Positions 49,501-59,237 of a stretch of DNA of 64,000 bases are shown here, piece by piece (the stretch's first letter is position 1; every line of letters begins with the position of its first letter). The stretch is from positions 124,001 to 188,000 of the forward strand of contig NW_019775799.1 in the NCBI RefSeq assembly GCF_001039355.2, in the 5' to 3' direction. The stretch is from Lingula anatina (taxonomy: Eukaryota; Brachiopoda; Lingulata; Lingulida; Lingulidae). The position numbers were made by a program, and so were the translations under genes. The notes beneath the pieces are model-generated. The model saw only the letters and a list, made by a program, of their open reading frames with translations, had not been told where the DNA came from and did not search any database.

Positions 49501-52500
49501 AAAAATAATATCGATCGCTATTGATATTTAGCAATGGTTGCCATGGAAATAATGGATAAATTACAGAAAATTGTATCTTGTCAGATTCTTCTTGGCATAG
49601 TGTAACTTTCCAGAAAATTTCAAATGGATATTTCACTCCATTCAAAAGTAATGCCAATTTTGTTTTATTGATTGGGCAATTAGGTGACACTTTTGGCTTC
49701 CACTGTTACATATGCTTGCATACAAGACATTTTCAAAATTTTGTGGCCGACTAGCATTCTTGAAAATTTAATAACTTTTGATTGGCTTGCTTGATTTTCA
49801 AAAAATAAAATGTTTTGGAAAGCTCATGAATTGCTCTATCAGATAAGATCATTTTGGCTGATATTTATGTTACTATCAAAGTTGACCTGACCCCCAGTAT
49901 AAACAATTAAATTTCTCTTTTCTTTGTTTTAGAGTCTTTAAAATGATAGTTATGCGGGGATGGTCATTGATCTCTATCCTTTACCAAGTACCCAACACGA
50001 TTGAATTGAGTCAATGTCTTGCCCGGCATGGCGTCAGCCCTTTCATAAAAAAGCCATCTGCTCCTTGGGACTATCAGCAAGAAAAGTTTTTTTCAAAAGT
50101 CACATTGCCGCTTTTACTTTACCTAATCATGCATTGTGTCTTTTTATGCTCTCCCCCCCCCCCCCCCCCCCCCNTATTAATATCTTTAGTTGAAGATATT
50201 GTGCTAGAGAAGTTTCCAGTCTCAGCCAAAACAATCTCACCCAAGTGGAAGGTGTCATGATCGATAAAGCATTTTGTAGTTGGCCGGTTGGTGCATTTTC
50301 TGTATGTACAGCCCTTTTTGATAAAATTTTTGCATATATCACAATTGTAATATACACATTCTGTGAACATGGTTTCATGCAATCATACGTGGAATGTGTA
50401 AAAAAAGAACTCTGAACAACAGGAAGTTATCGACTAGTCTTGCCTACGTCGCCATGTGCCAGCTTCCGGCCCCTAGCAACAAGCGCCATATCAAAATACT
50501 ATATTGCCAGGCCAGTCAACAAGCACGTTACTTGAATATATTACCTGGAATCTTTTCTAATTTTGAGGTGAGAGAAAATTTACCAGCATTTATATTTTAT
50601 ATATCACTAGAGGAGTAAATTGCTATACATTTGTGAAGATAACAGGCATTTGTCGACGTAAATCAAAGGACGGGCACCTTGCAACAACGTTACAAGTTGC
50701 AATGCAAATTACAGCGTAGATGGAGTTTTTCTGTCCATGTTTCTGCACCGTCTCTGCTCCATTTTATTATGGTTTCACATATTTAGAAAATGTGCTGGAC
50801 TCAGCCCTCAGTTGGACATGATATAGTGTAGAATTGGATTCCTAGGGGCTGATATACTGGTTGAAGTACTGAAGCGATTCTGCACAGCACTTTTAGCATG
50901 TACATGTACATGTGGATCTAGCTGCCAATGTATGGTTTTTAAATCAAGGAATCCAAACAAGTCATCAATTAAAGATATATCATTGTAGTTAATCACAGTT
51001 TTCTGTGTGCACTATTGGAACTGTAATCTCAGAAATGATATGTTAACACTTGAAGGTCATGTACATGTACATGTACTGTAGATATTTCATGTACATTGCA
51101 TTAATGTCATATAATCATTGAATCATATAAATTGAAAATAACATTCATTTTTGTTTTTAGAAATAACTCAAGATGGGTCAGGCCTTGCGCAAGGCTAAGG
51201 AAGGGACCTCAGCTGCAGGAGGGGCAAGGGGAAAACTGGAATACAACGCTGCTAATGAAGAGCTGCTGAACAGTGTTGTGAAATATGTGGAAAATATCAA
51301 AGATCCAGAGGAACAGAAACTTATCTTCAAGAAGCCAATCAAGTGGGAAAGCAGTCTTCAGCCTTCTGATTTTAATGATGATGCTTATGAGAAAAGGTAA
51401 CTGCATTGATAGCTCAGGGCTTATTTCAAGTCTAAAGTTTCAGTCTTAGTTTAGATTGCTTAATAGTTAATTGTAGTTGATGGTCCTGAACGATCAATAT
51501 TTACCACTAAGTGTACAAATCATTGCTTTGTCACACTTGGCCCATAAAAAAAATTTAAAACATAAGAAAATAGTGCTAAAATTATTTGAAAAATTTTGCT
51601 TGGTGGGCTGAAATTGTTTATAACAGACTGCTCTAATACCATTTATTGATTTTATACATTTCAGTGTATATCTGTATATCTAAAACAGTTTGTAATTAAA
51701 GAGTGTAGAAATCATATATGTGGTATATTTGTCTTCAGTACAGCTTATATTCTCATGCTCTGTTTTTTCCAGTGGTGTTGAATTGGTATCAAAAGAAAGG
51801 ACAGCTGATGACCAGCCGTTATTGCGCGTGCGGCCACGAGGAGAGAAATACGAGGTCAGCGCCATGACTATTGAACAAATTCAGATGGTCCTGAGAATGG
51901 CAGGAGATAAGAAACTAGCAGAAACCAGGGCTTGCTGCGAAGGTAAGGGTTTAGTACCTAGAAAATGAAGCAAGTCAAAACTAGTATTCATTACTCCATT
52001 TAAATTGTTTTGTTAATTTTTTTCTCTCTTTTATGTATCTAATTTATTTATTTTACTGTAATTTTCAGATTTTAAAGCTTTAAATAAATATTGATTTTTA
52101 ATGCATTATTATTATTATTATATGTTTGTATTTCATAGCCACTGATGATCCTTATTCTGACATGTTGGGAGATGCCTTTGCCATTGTACCTGGGAACGTA
52201 GAAGGTGGTGAATATGATAAGTCACGCTACAGGTTGATGGAAGAAATTATGAAAGGTGGACCTGAGGAAGAGGTGGCAGAGAAGAAAACCACTCTAAAGC
52301 TTCTGGATCATTTGTTTAGATTTGACAATGAACTTCTTAATAGGAGATTACAGATTATGGAAAAGTAAGTTTTTAAATTAAAAAAAAAGAAAATTCTCGG
52401 CTTTATTTAAAAAAAGTAAAGATTATTTTTTTAGAAAAGATGCTAGAAATAACTTGATTAAGGTAGAGACAAACATTAGAATACTAGACATTTTTAAACA

Positions 52501-55500
52501 TTTTGTATACTATAGGTGAAAAGATTTTATTGTCAATGATTTTACTAAATCATCTGAGATTGTTCATTTGTATTCTGTGTATATTGAATAATATAATTGT
52601 GTGTTGTTTTACTTGGCCTATTACAGAACCATCCGCCTGAATCCATCAGAGGTAGAAGACGATGTTCATAAACTGATGAAGTATTGTGGTGAAGATGATG
52701 AAAAATGTCTTCTGGAGGAGCTCAACTTTATGCCTGGTAAGAAAATTCTTATTCATAATTAATAAGTGTAACTGCCCCCATGTCAAAAAAATTTTGTTAG
52801 GTAGTTCCGTGTGCTGCCACAGGAAAATAGAATAAATTGGAAAAATTGTGATATTGAATTTTGATTAATCAGATACAAAAGGAACCAATTTTACCAAGTG
52901 CTGCATACACACACCTTAAAAGAGGTTTCACAGTAGCAGAACTTAGAAATTTAGTTAGATTACCTAACATGAATACATTTATAATAAATATATAATAAAT
53001 GTAATGCATTAAGGTAATGTTATCTATGTAAAAATTAGAATTTCTTTATTCATCACAGAAGGTGAAAAAATATGTTTGGAAGATTAGTATTATAGATGGT
53101 AACACTGCTATGGTTTGGATTGCAGAATTCAGCACTCGTTTTTCCAATGGCTGCCGCGCCCCTCCCTGGCGTCAAATTCACGGAGATATCTGCTACTTGG
53201 AAGCTAAGGCCCATGATGTAGACCCATACATCTATATTACAGGAAGCACCAGTGGTTACTACATTAATGGGGTAAGCTCCTTGTTTTATCTTTTTAAATT
53301 TAGATATAAGAATTATACATGAATTATAGATTATAGATTAGAAAATAAGAATTGGAGACTCGAAATAGATGTTAAGATCTTAGTTTTCAAGCAAAAAAAT
53401 TCTTCTGAACAGTTTGAAAATTCAGAAGGGATGACCTTTAATATATATATATATTTTTTTTTTTGTATAAAGATATTATCACAAAAGATACAAGGACATC
53501 GTTATGTTTTCGTTTTACAGGGTGTGGACAAGGAGACACAAAGTCTTAACTTTGACAAGCAGGGAGAAATGCACAAAGATTTAATAAGCCTGCTCAAAGA
53601 GAAGAGTCCTAAGTTTGCGGAAATTGTTGACAAGCTGGTGGGTAAAATATTGCTTTCTTCATATTGGTTTTAAAAACTGAAATTTCAGCACCCTAAAATC
53701 ACACAGTGCAGCATAGAATTTTTTTTAAATTTTCTCTTACTGAAATTGCACAAATGTAGGAAAAGTGAAATATTTGTGTGAAAGATTTTTTAAAAATAAT
53801 GTTTTATATCACCTTCTGAACAGAAAAAAAATTAACAACAAAATATTGAGACGTTATTTATATTATATATCTAAAATGTAAATATTTATGATAGGTTTTG
53901 GTTTAATGATTTATACAGTGAAAATATCATTGATGTTTAGTTTAGAATTGCTTACTTTCATTTTTTTTAAATTTAGGAATTTGTAAGTCATCATGACTTG
54001 AAGGAGAGTGGTATAATTGACACCACAGCAGATCTGGACGCCACACCCCGGGATGGAGAGATGACCAACAGAGAACAGACACAGGTCAAAAGTCAACAAC
54101 AAAAAGAAGAAACTAAGCAGGAAAAGACACAGAAAACTCAGAAAAAACAACAGCAGAAGTTGGAGCCTTCATTAAAGTGGAGAAACCTGGGTCTAGAGGA
54201 GCAAAAAGAGCAGTAAGCAGACTTTTTTCCTGGCATTGTTATATGCAACTGTTTAGAAGTATTATTGGTGTTGTTCCGGAATGAAATCTGAAAACAAGTT
54301 CACTTTTGTTGTAAGAAACTGCTTCTTGTAAGTTGATAACAATGCAATGTCTGAGCTAACAATTTTATTTTCCATTGTTGAGATGTTATTAATAAAGGAA
54401 TACTTTTTTGCAACAATGAAAATGCGATTGTGCAACAATTAGGTTAAATGCAACATAAGCAATTATGAATCATAATTCCATTGTTGAAGGTAACCGTGAC
54501 AACTGTGTTATTTAAGGCATTTGATTGGATACTTATAAAAAGTCTCTTTGTGATTGGATGTTTCTATGGCTACATAACTGAATAGAATAATTGCATATCA
54601 TAAATCTTATTGATTTGAATAGAAGAAAATAGATTTTTCACTTTGATCTAGATACCTAGAATTATAGAAATTTAGATCATGCCTCCTGCTGCCAGGTAGT
54701 GTTGCAATAGCCTTGAATATAATTTTATACTNCTATTTAAAAAAAATCATCCCAATGGTCCCTTCTCGAATTTAGAATTTTACTAGCTGAATCATAGTTC
54801 TAAACCGTACCAAGTGTCACAGTTCGCCCTCTTAAATTCTATTTTCCGCACGTGTACACACTCACGCACATACTGTATGCACATTAAAGGAAGACGATTT
54901 TTTTTAAATCTAAGTTTAAAACCTTGAATTCTGTTAACTCCAAGTCTCAGAGCGTGGTGTGTATATATCTGCCTTAATTTCTTCCAGAACGCATCCCCGG
55001 AGTGTTCCAGCAACGGTGTCCTATCCTGTGGTAGCTGCGTCTGTAATGAGGGCTACTTTGGACGCTGGTGCGAATGCAATTTGGAGAAACTGACCAACTC
55101 CACCTGGGATCAGTGTCGAAGGTAAAACACAGATGACCGGTGTAACGAAACCGAGGGTCCGTGTAACAGAAAGTCCGCCCTCCATTTAGTTCTAATGGTT
55201 AGGGTTAGTCTGATCTAAGTGGGTCAAAATCGAAGGAGAGGCTTACCTGTACAAATGGATGGGAAGCGTAGTCTCTATCACAGGGACTCTCTGTCACATT
55301 ACAACGGCCTGGAGGCAGAAATTCCAAATGGATTTTTGGGGGTTCTTTTTCTGAAAAAAGCTATACTTTCAGCCTCCTATTATCAGTAAGGCCTTGTTGA
55401 CCAAACTTGAGAAATGTCATAAAACGTCAATTGAAATTTGTATTTTGTTTCAGATCTTATAAGATTTCCAGCCTATAAGTTATATTGAATTTATTTTCAT

Positions 55501-55911
55501 GTTCAGCAATTAAAAGTTACGTGTTTGATGGTAGTTTTTAACGAAAGAAAGTTTTTTTTAGGTTTTTCGGTGTTTGTTTCTTTTTCTTTTCTTTTTTTGA
55601 CAATTTAAGTTAAATTAATTTACTATTATCCCAACGACAAGAATATTTATTTTCTCGTAGCGATGAAAATAGCTCGGTGTGTTTCGGCCAGGGAGAGTGT
55701 TTCTGCGGGTCCTGCTACTGCAACCGCGTCCCAGGAGAGAGGGTGAAGTTTGACGGGGACTACTGTTTTTGTGACAACACCTCGTGTCCACGAGACACTG
55801 ACTTCAGGATGTGTGGAGGTAGGTTGGCAGCCTTCGTCTTTTTTTAATATGCTGTACAATGTGTTGTAGCGAGTCTGTAAAATGTATCTGCACAACATTT
55901 TAGCGCACAAT

Positions 55912-55942
<31 letters not shown>

Positions 55943-56439
55943 ATCTTAATAATGTTAAAACATACACAAGTCTGGGACATCCTAAACTTGAAATTGGTTC
56001 GAGCATTTATATTAAATTTAAATTTACTTTTACCCTAGATAACATAACATTTATTGATATATATCTAGGTCCTCTGCAGGGCAATTGTGTTTGTGGCAGC
56101 TGTGAATGTGAACCGGGGTTCAGTGGCGACGCCTGTCAGTGTAACTCCACGTCCGGCACATTACTGTGTACATCGTCCAATGGGGTGAGTGTGCCCTCCG
56201 ATCACAGTCTCTGGTACAGCGTGATCTGGTACAAAATCGAATAAGAGATTTATTCAGTTTTGTAACACACTACAGAGACTGCTGTCTTGTGATGGCAAAA
56301 CAAAGCAAAAGTCCGAGTTTTTTGTCTCTAATAATAGTTTAATTTGTAATATTTTTTTCCAAAGCACGCCATGTTATTTAGTCCGTTATATAACAAAAAA
56401 TTAAAATACTTATAAAGAAATAAAAAATTACGGTAGGTG

Positions 56440-56475
<36 letters not shown>

Positions 56476-59237
56476 NTTTTTTTTTTTTTTTTTTTTTTTG
56501 CTGGGAATTTCAACAAATTTCTATGAAATGTCAGGATACACCCTCGTCAAAACCATAGAGAAAATAGTGATGTATAGATCCACTTTTGGGTTTTTTAAGT
56601 CGTGTGTAAATATAGTTAAAGATATTTGATAATTCCCCAGTGTTCCTCATAGTGTCTCAAAGTTTGGAAAGGTGGAACTTTGAAAACTGGATTAAAACCG
56701 CTTTGTTTTGAACGGTTTTAATAGGTAACTACAGGTAGTATAGCGTAGTGATCAAGAGAAAATTGGTTAAATATTTTTGGATTTTTTCTCATTCCTAATT
56801 TATTTATTTATTTATATGCTAAGAAAATCCATAACATATAATTTCAGTTGCTGTGTAATGGGAAGGGTGACTGTCGCTGTGGTCGCTGCTACTGTGACGT
56901 CAACTCCGGCTACTCCGGCCCCACCTGTGAAATATGTCCGGTAGGGGGTGCTGCAGTCGCGACCAATCATGCGATTTTCACTTAATAATTTTCATATTAA
57001 TGTTTCATATTAATGATTTTGTGTAAATAGTCTTCATATTTACTTATCTATTTATTGAGTTTACTTAATTACATTTTGACTTTTAGGCCTATGCATAAGC
57101 AAAGATAAAATATATTACTCCTATAAATTAACATCTTCCCAAATTAAAAATTGGAACAATTTGTGGGAAAAACTCTGAATTATTATGTGCCTGGCCGCAG
57201 TTTGGTAAACTTAAGATAGTTCTCAAGTAAAAAAAGGATCCACAGTATTTTGTATCTCATATAAGTTAATAACTACCTTGCTTTGTTTACTTCCAGACAT
57301 GTCGTGAAGTCCGGTGTCCCGATATCATAAGCTGTATTCGATGCACGTTGAAAGCACGAGTCCAAGAGGCGCATGTGTATCACAGTCCAGAGGTCCTTGA
57401 ATTTGAAGCAGAGTGCGACAACATCTGCAGGTTACACGAAATACAAACGGTATCAGATATCCGAGGTACATGCCGTTTATCCCACTTAGACCCTCGTTTT
57501 AAAAATAAAATCCAAATAAACATAATTCAAATAAACGTCTTTAAAATGTCAAGAAACTACAGTGAAAAAACTTCATCAAAAGGTATTTTGAGTTAGAAAA
57601 CGTAATAAAGCTTACTCGATCGTATTTTAAGCTCGTACAGAAGCTACACGACCCCTTGCTGTTTTAATATTCCAGAGGCGGACCTGTTTGACTTCGTGTG
57701 TCGAGTCCCCACTGGCCATAAAAATTGCTTCAACCTCGTCACCTACAAAGAATTGGGGCAGGAGAAAGTCGCCATGAAGATAAAGACCGTGGAAGGTAGG
57801 GTTTTGTATGAAGCTCTTTTATTGTGTCATCTCTTATTGTGACAACTATGCCATTTTATGATTATGATATACTATATAGCTCAAACGTGTCTGTTTTTTT
57901 TTTTTTTTTTTTTTGTTCCTTTTTTAATTTCACTATATTACTGAATCTTATTTACAAGTAGAAACTTAGTTAACGCGACTGTGATCAATTAAGAGCTCGA
58001 GAAACTGTAGTTGTTATTATTATTATTATATGTGTTGATTTAGGCCTGGGAAGGGAATAAGTGCCAGTGATTTGTTTAAAACTGATTAAAACTGGTACTT
58101 TTAAGGCAGAAAAACTTAGAAGTAATCTCGACCAAGCTCCCGATTTTGATTTTAGGTGAAATGTATTGGAATCTTCTTCTGCTCTCCGTTAAATGTATTC
58201 TTTATCGGATTTTCGCGTCAGATCTAATTTTCCACGAGAAAGAAGCATTTTGCTTCTATTCTGCGTTTCCTACCATTCCTAAAATCAAATTACTTAGTTT
58301 AAGGCAATCGCGATTCATTTCACTGCCAACCGTCTTCGCGTCACAATATCGGCATCATGCGCGCTTCAAAGGAACTGCAGTTTTCTATTCTATTTATTTT
58401 TGTAATGTCCGAATCGTAGTTACAAGCTGTGTGGGCAATTTAGACATCAAGCTAGAACTCAGGAATATTTTCAAACGTGTATGCGTAGAATTATAATACA
58501 ACTTACTTGCAACATCGTTTGCTTTCAGAATGTCCAATGAACGAAACGGCCATGTATGACCTTATTTGGAAGTGTGTCGTCATAGACCTGGCTATCCTAG
58601 TTTTAGTTCTCCTAATACTACTGTTGTGGCGCCTCATAGTCTGGTGTATAGATAGAAATGCCGTACAACACGTATGTATGCCCCTGTGTGTAAATTCCAT
58701 TGATCACATTGGATAAGCATAAAATCAAAGTGATCATGTAATAATAAAGCCACTGAGCACAAGCTAGAATTGTCTTGCTGTACGTTGTTGTCCTGTTGTT
58801 GAAGAGCAACAACTTGATGTACGTGAATGATGTAACAAACCTGACAACGGTCGGAGACTTGTGGCAATTGTGTTCATTAATTTTATTATAATATGATCAA
58901 AGTACCATGCTTATCTGCGATATATTTTGCTCATAAAAGCCGTCAGTATGGTTTTTGTGCATAAAATGATATCCGTGTTATGATATAGTAATGAGTCTCA
59001 TAACGTTTGGATACGATTTTAAGTCGTTGGTTGAAGTTACTTAAGGTACACAATTTATGTTGAAAAAATATTGGTATACCAGAACGATTTTGGCATGCTA
59101 AATAAAATGATTTAAATTTTTTTCAAGTTTCAACATTTGAAGATAAAGCTCAGTTCATTTGACCCTTGTGTGATTCATTTTCCTTTCAGCCTATGATAGT
59201 TCCATTGGAGGAATTCCAGTCCACGGACGCTAAATAG
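26261..59237 (+). CDS. Chimeric receptor: 5 Ig + 2 FN3 (NCAM-like) joined to an integrin beta body, 1587 aa
   Basis: Type I membrane protein in one continuous reading frame over 37 exons (4764 nt, divisible by three). Order: signal peptide, five Ig domains, two FN3 domains, Thr/Ser/Pro hinge, PSI, betaI, EGF stalk, beta-tail, one transmembrane helix, tail of about 25-30 residues. The first half has the exact domain order of NCAM, with each domain split by an intron. The second half matches gene 1 exon for exon and phase for phase. No signal peptide, start or stop lies between the halves, and the hinge exon joins the FN3 and PSI exons in phase. The betaI domain lacks MIDAS residues and the tail lacks NPxY. 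Exons 24-26 appear twice (40554-41666 and 42161-43273), probably an assembly duplication; I count them once. An alternative is two genes wrongly joined, which cDNA across 35666-37028 would settle. No gene name is assigned. Confidence 0.85.
27180..27320. mobile_element. Foldback element, CCCTCTACCAG family
   Basis: Inverted ends GCCCTCTACCAGG and CCCTGGTAGAGGG flank about 115 bp. An inverted relative is at 60622-60741, sharing CAGATTGATTTTT next to one end. Confidence 0.6.
29235..29270. repeat. (GATA)n microsatellite
   Basis: About six GATA units followed by imperfect copies. Confidence 0.9.
29963..30004. repeat. (TG)n microsatellite
   Basis: Uninterrupted TG dinucleotides in the intron between the two exons of Ig3. 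Confidence 0.95.
32471..32654. mobile_element. Foldback MITE family F
   Basis: Left end GGCCGCATTCACAACAGCGG..., right end CCGCGGACTAGTAAGTCCGC... with near-perfect inverted symmetry over about 45 bp. It lies in the intron between the exons of Ig5. Confidence 0.8.
33371..35666 (+). other. Chimera exons 12-15: two fibronectin type III domains
   Basis: Exons 33371-33541 and 33824-33949 form FN3-1; 34865-35017 and 35544-35666 form FN3-2. Both show the typical pattern: an NGG-LP-T-Y turn ([20 protein letters not shown]), then L-x-P/N-x-T-x-Y ([18 protein letters not shown]), then NAAGMS/NAEGMG near the end. The two are clearly related to each other. Five Ig plus two FN3 is the NCAM/fasciclin II arrangement. 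Confidence 0.85.
36016..36134 (-). pseudogene. Inverted, decayed copy of the PSI exon
   Basis: The reverse complement of this stretch matches exon 37028-37149 along nearly its full length, including a CCAG acceptor and a CAG|GTGC donor. Read on the minus strand it begins EFYYEK like the true exon, then shifts frame and stops (QHGDRG then stop). The flanking trinucleotide-rich intron sequence is also shared. It sits in reverse orientation in the intron before the hinge exon. Confidence 0.8.
36323..36574 (+). other. Chimera exon 16: Thr/Ser/Pro-rich hinge
   Basis: A single 252-nt exon rich in Thr, Ser and Pro with long runs of Thr codons and a PPPPP run. It looks like a mucin-type O-glycosylated spacer between the FN3 domains and the integrin body. 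Two acceptors six bases apart (exon start 36323 or 36329) both keep the frame. Confidence 0.8.
37028..37680 (+). other. Chimera exons 17-19: PSI and hybrid-domain start
   Basis: Exons 37028-37149, 37283-37396 and 37626-37680. Cysteines follow the integrin PSI pattern (NPC, LECGAC, CAWC, RCD, LGC), then a [11 protein letters not shown] segment that aligns with the LRP strand before betaI in integrins. Phases are the same as in gene 1 exons 2-4. Confidence 0.9.
37154..37193. repeat. (AAT)n microsatellite after the PSI exon
   Basis: Thirteen or so AAT units begin a few bases after the exon 17 donor. A related AT-rich trinucleotide tract flanks the inverted PSI copy at 36016. Confidence 0.9.
40112..41737. 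repeat. Direct duplication B, copy 1 (probable allelic assembly duplication)
   Basis: About 1.6 kb, starting in a poly-C tract and ending at a single N at 41738. It is nearly identical to 41739-43347. The (TTTA) microsatellite is about 56 nt here and about 20 nt in the other copy. Confidence 0.85.
40495..40552. repeat. (TTTA)n microsatellite abutting a splice acceptor
   Basis: About 14 units run directly into the TAG acceptor of chimera exon 24. The other allele-like copy at 42131 has only about five units. Confidence 0.95.
41739..43347. repeat. Direct duplication B, copy 2
   Basis: Second copy, beginning with poly-C immediately after the N. It carries second versions of chimera exons 24, 25 and 26 at 42161-42244, 42728-42805 and 43094-43273, with no change to the encoded residues. 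Differences are a few substitutions plus microsatellite length. Confidence 0.85.
45300..45525. mobile_element. Dispersed C/G-run element in intron
   Basis: It runs from GGCGGATTTAGCAGGGG to GGCTTTGCCCCTG, with CCCC/GGGG blocks between. It resembles the ends of the element at 7516. No coding content. Confidence 0.4.
45680..45860 (+). mobile_element. tRNA-like SINE copy, decayed
   Basis: Shares the GGGCGGGTGGGTCAGGCA and GTCACGAGTTCCTAGTCCC segments with the fuller copies at 46100 and 47393. The second segment is a degenerate tRNA B box. Confidence 0.5.
46100..46550 (+). mobile_element. tRNA-derived SINE copy
   Basis: About 230 bp of shared leader (GTACATGATGAACTATGACA...) is followed by a tRNA-like block around 46305-46375 with B box GGTTCGAATCC, then the shared GGAGGGTGGGCGGTTCAGTCAC segment. 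It is highly similar to 47393-48010. Confidence 0.65.
46583..46830. repeat. Dispersed repeat shared with the contig end at 49933-50173
   Basis: About 240 bp beginning GAGTCTTTAAAATGATAG and ending in TGCCCCCCC matches 49933-50173, which ends in poly-C at the N. A weaker relative is at 45961. Confidence 0.7.
47393..48010 (+). mobile_element. tRNA-derived SINE copy with two tRNA-like blocks
   Basis: The first block, 47590-47660, includes GTGGTAACGCC and the B box GGTTCGAATCC. The second, about 47750-47860, includes GTAGCGTGCTTGG and the B box AGTTCAAGTCC. The order leader, block 1, linker, block 2, tail is shared with 46100. Confidence 0.65.
48620..48826 (+). CDS. Possible orphan first exon (69 codons)
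   Basis: The ATG in AAAATGGCGG opens a 69-codon frame of ordinary composition (starts [12 protein letters not shown], contains [10 protein letters not shown]) that runs to a donor-like GGG|GTTAGT. It does not join in frame to the exon at 51161 (that would meet TAA) or to the integrin exons. It could be the first exon of another gene or a chance frame. I recognise no family. Confidence 0.3.
50420..50567 (+). other. Probable 5' untranslated exon of the CLU-like gene
   Basis: A GC-richer stretch (GCTTCCGGCCCCTAGCAAC) leads to the donor GAG|GTGAGA at 50567/50568, followed by the acceptor at 51160. The left end is a guess. Confidence 0.35.
51173..54216 (+). CDS. CLU/GSKIP-like domain protein (7 coding exons, about 410 aa)
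   Basis: Coding exons: 51173-51396, 51773-51942, 52139-52364, 52627-52736, 53126-53271, 53521-53637, 53977-54216; the sum is 1233 nt in frame. The ATG follows an acceptor at 51160, and a plausible 5' untranslated exon ends at 50567 (TTTTGAG|GTGAGA). The middle (exons at 53126 and 53521) reads [15 protein letters not shown], then [10 protein letters not shown], then [10 protein letters not shown]. This matches the pattern of the segment in clustered-mitochondria proteins (PPxRxxxGDxxYL, TxSTxGFYxN, SLxxLLxxxSPxF), also seen in GSKIP. The C-terminus is a Gln/Lys-rich helix. The end is ambiguous: GAGCAGTAAGC is both a stop and a possible donor (54212/54213), so the protein may continue past the contig edge. 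Function unknown; an intracellular scaffold or RNA-binding role is inference. Confidence 0.75.
54988..57795 (+). other. Chimera exons 30-35: EGF stalk and beta-tail
   Basis: Exons 54988-55121, 55661-55818, 56069-56184, 56848-56940, 57297-57465 and 57676-57795. They carry I-EGF patterns (CGSCVC, CGSCYC, CGSCEC, CGRCYC), then a CPTC-type start and a beta-tail with [13 protein letters not shown]. They correspond in order and phase to gene 1 exons 15-20. Confidence 0.9.
58529..59237 (+). other. Chimera exons 36-37: transmembrane helix and divergent short tail
   Basis: Exon 58529-58671 has a very hydrophobic stretch ([14 protein letters not shown], residues about 1541-1564), then [14 protein letters not shown]. 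Exon 59190-59237 adds [15 protein letters not shown] and a stop. The Asp-Arg of the usual HDRRE segment survives as IDR, but the rest of the talin/kindlin-binding tail, including both NPxY motifs, is absent. Confidence 0.9.

Larger units (their letters stand above)
50175..54731. other. Contig bounded by single Ns, holding a complete small gene
   Basis: This 4.5-kb piece is flanked by N at 50174 (after a poly-C run) and N at 54732. Everything in it is tied to the integrin locus only by scaffolding. Confidence 0.8.

Noticed and set aside
56328-56516. Lys-rich minus-strand frame
   Set aside because: It is a poly-T tract with an N inside; low complexity.
58146-58496. 116-codon frame in an intron of the chimera
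   Set aside because: No domain is recognisable, and it lies wholly within the intron before the transmembrane exon.
26261-59237. Two separate genes: an NCAM-like gene followed by an integrin beta gene
   Set aside because: No second leader exon, start, stop, GPI signal or transmembrane exon lies between the FN3 and PSI exons, and the phases join through the hinge exon. Kept as the main alternative to test, not as the annotation.
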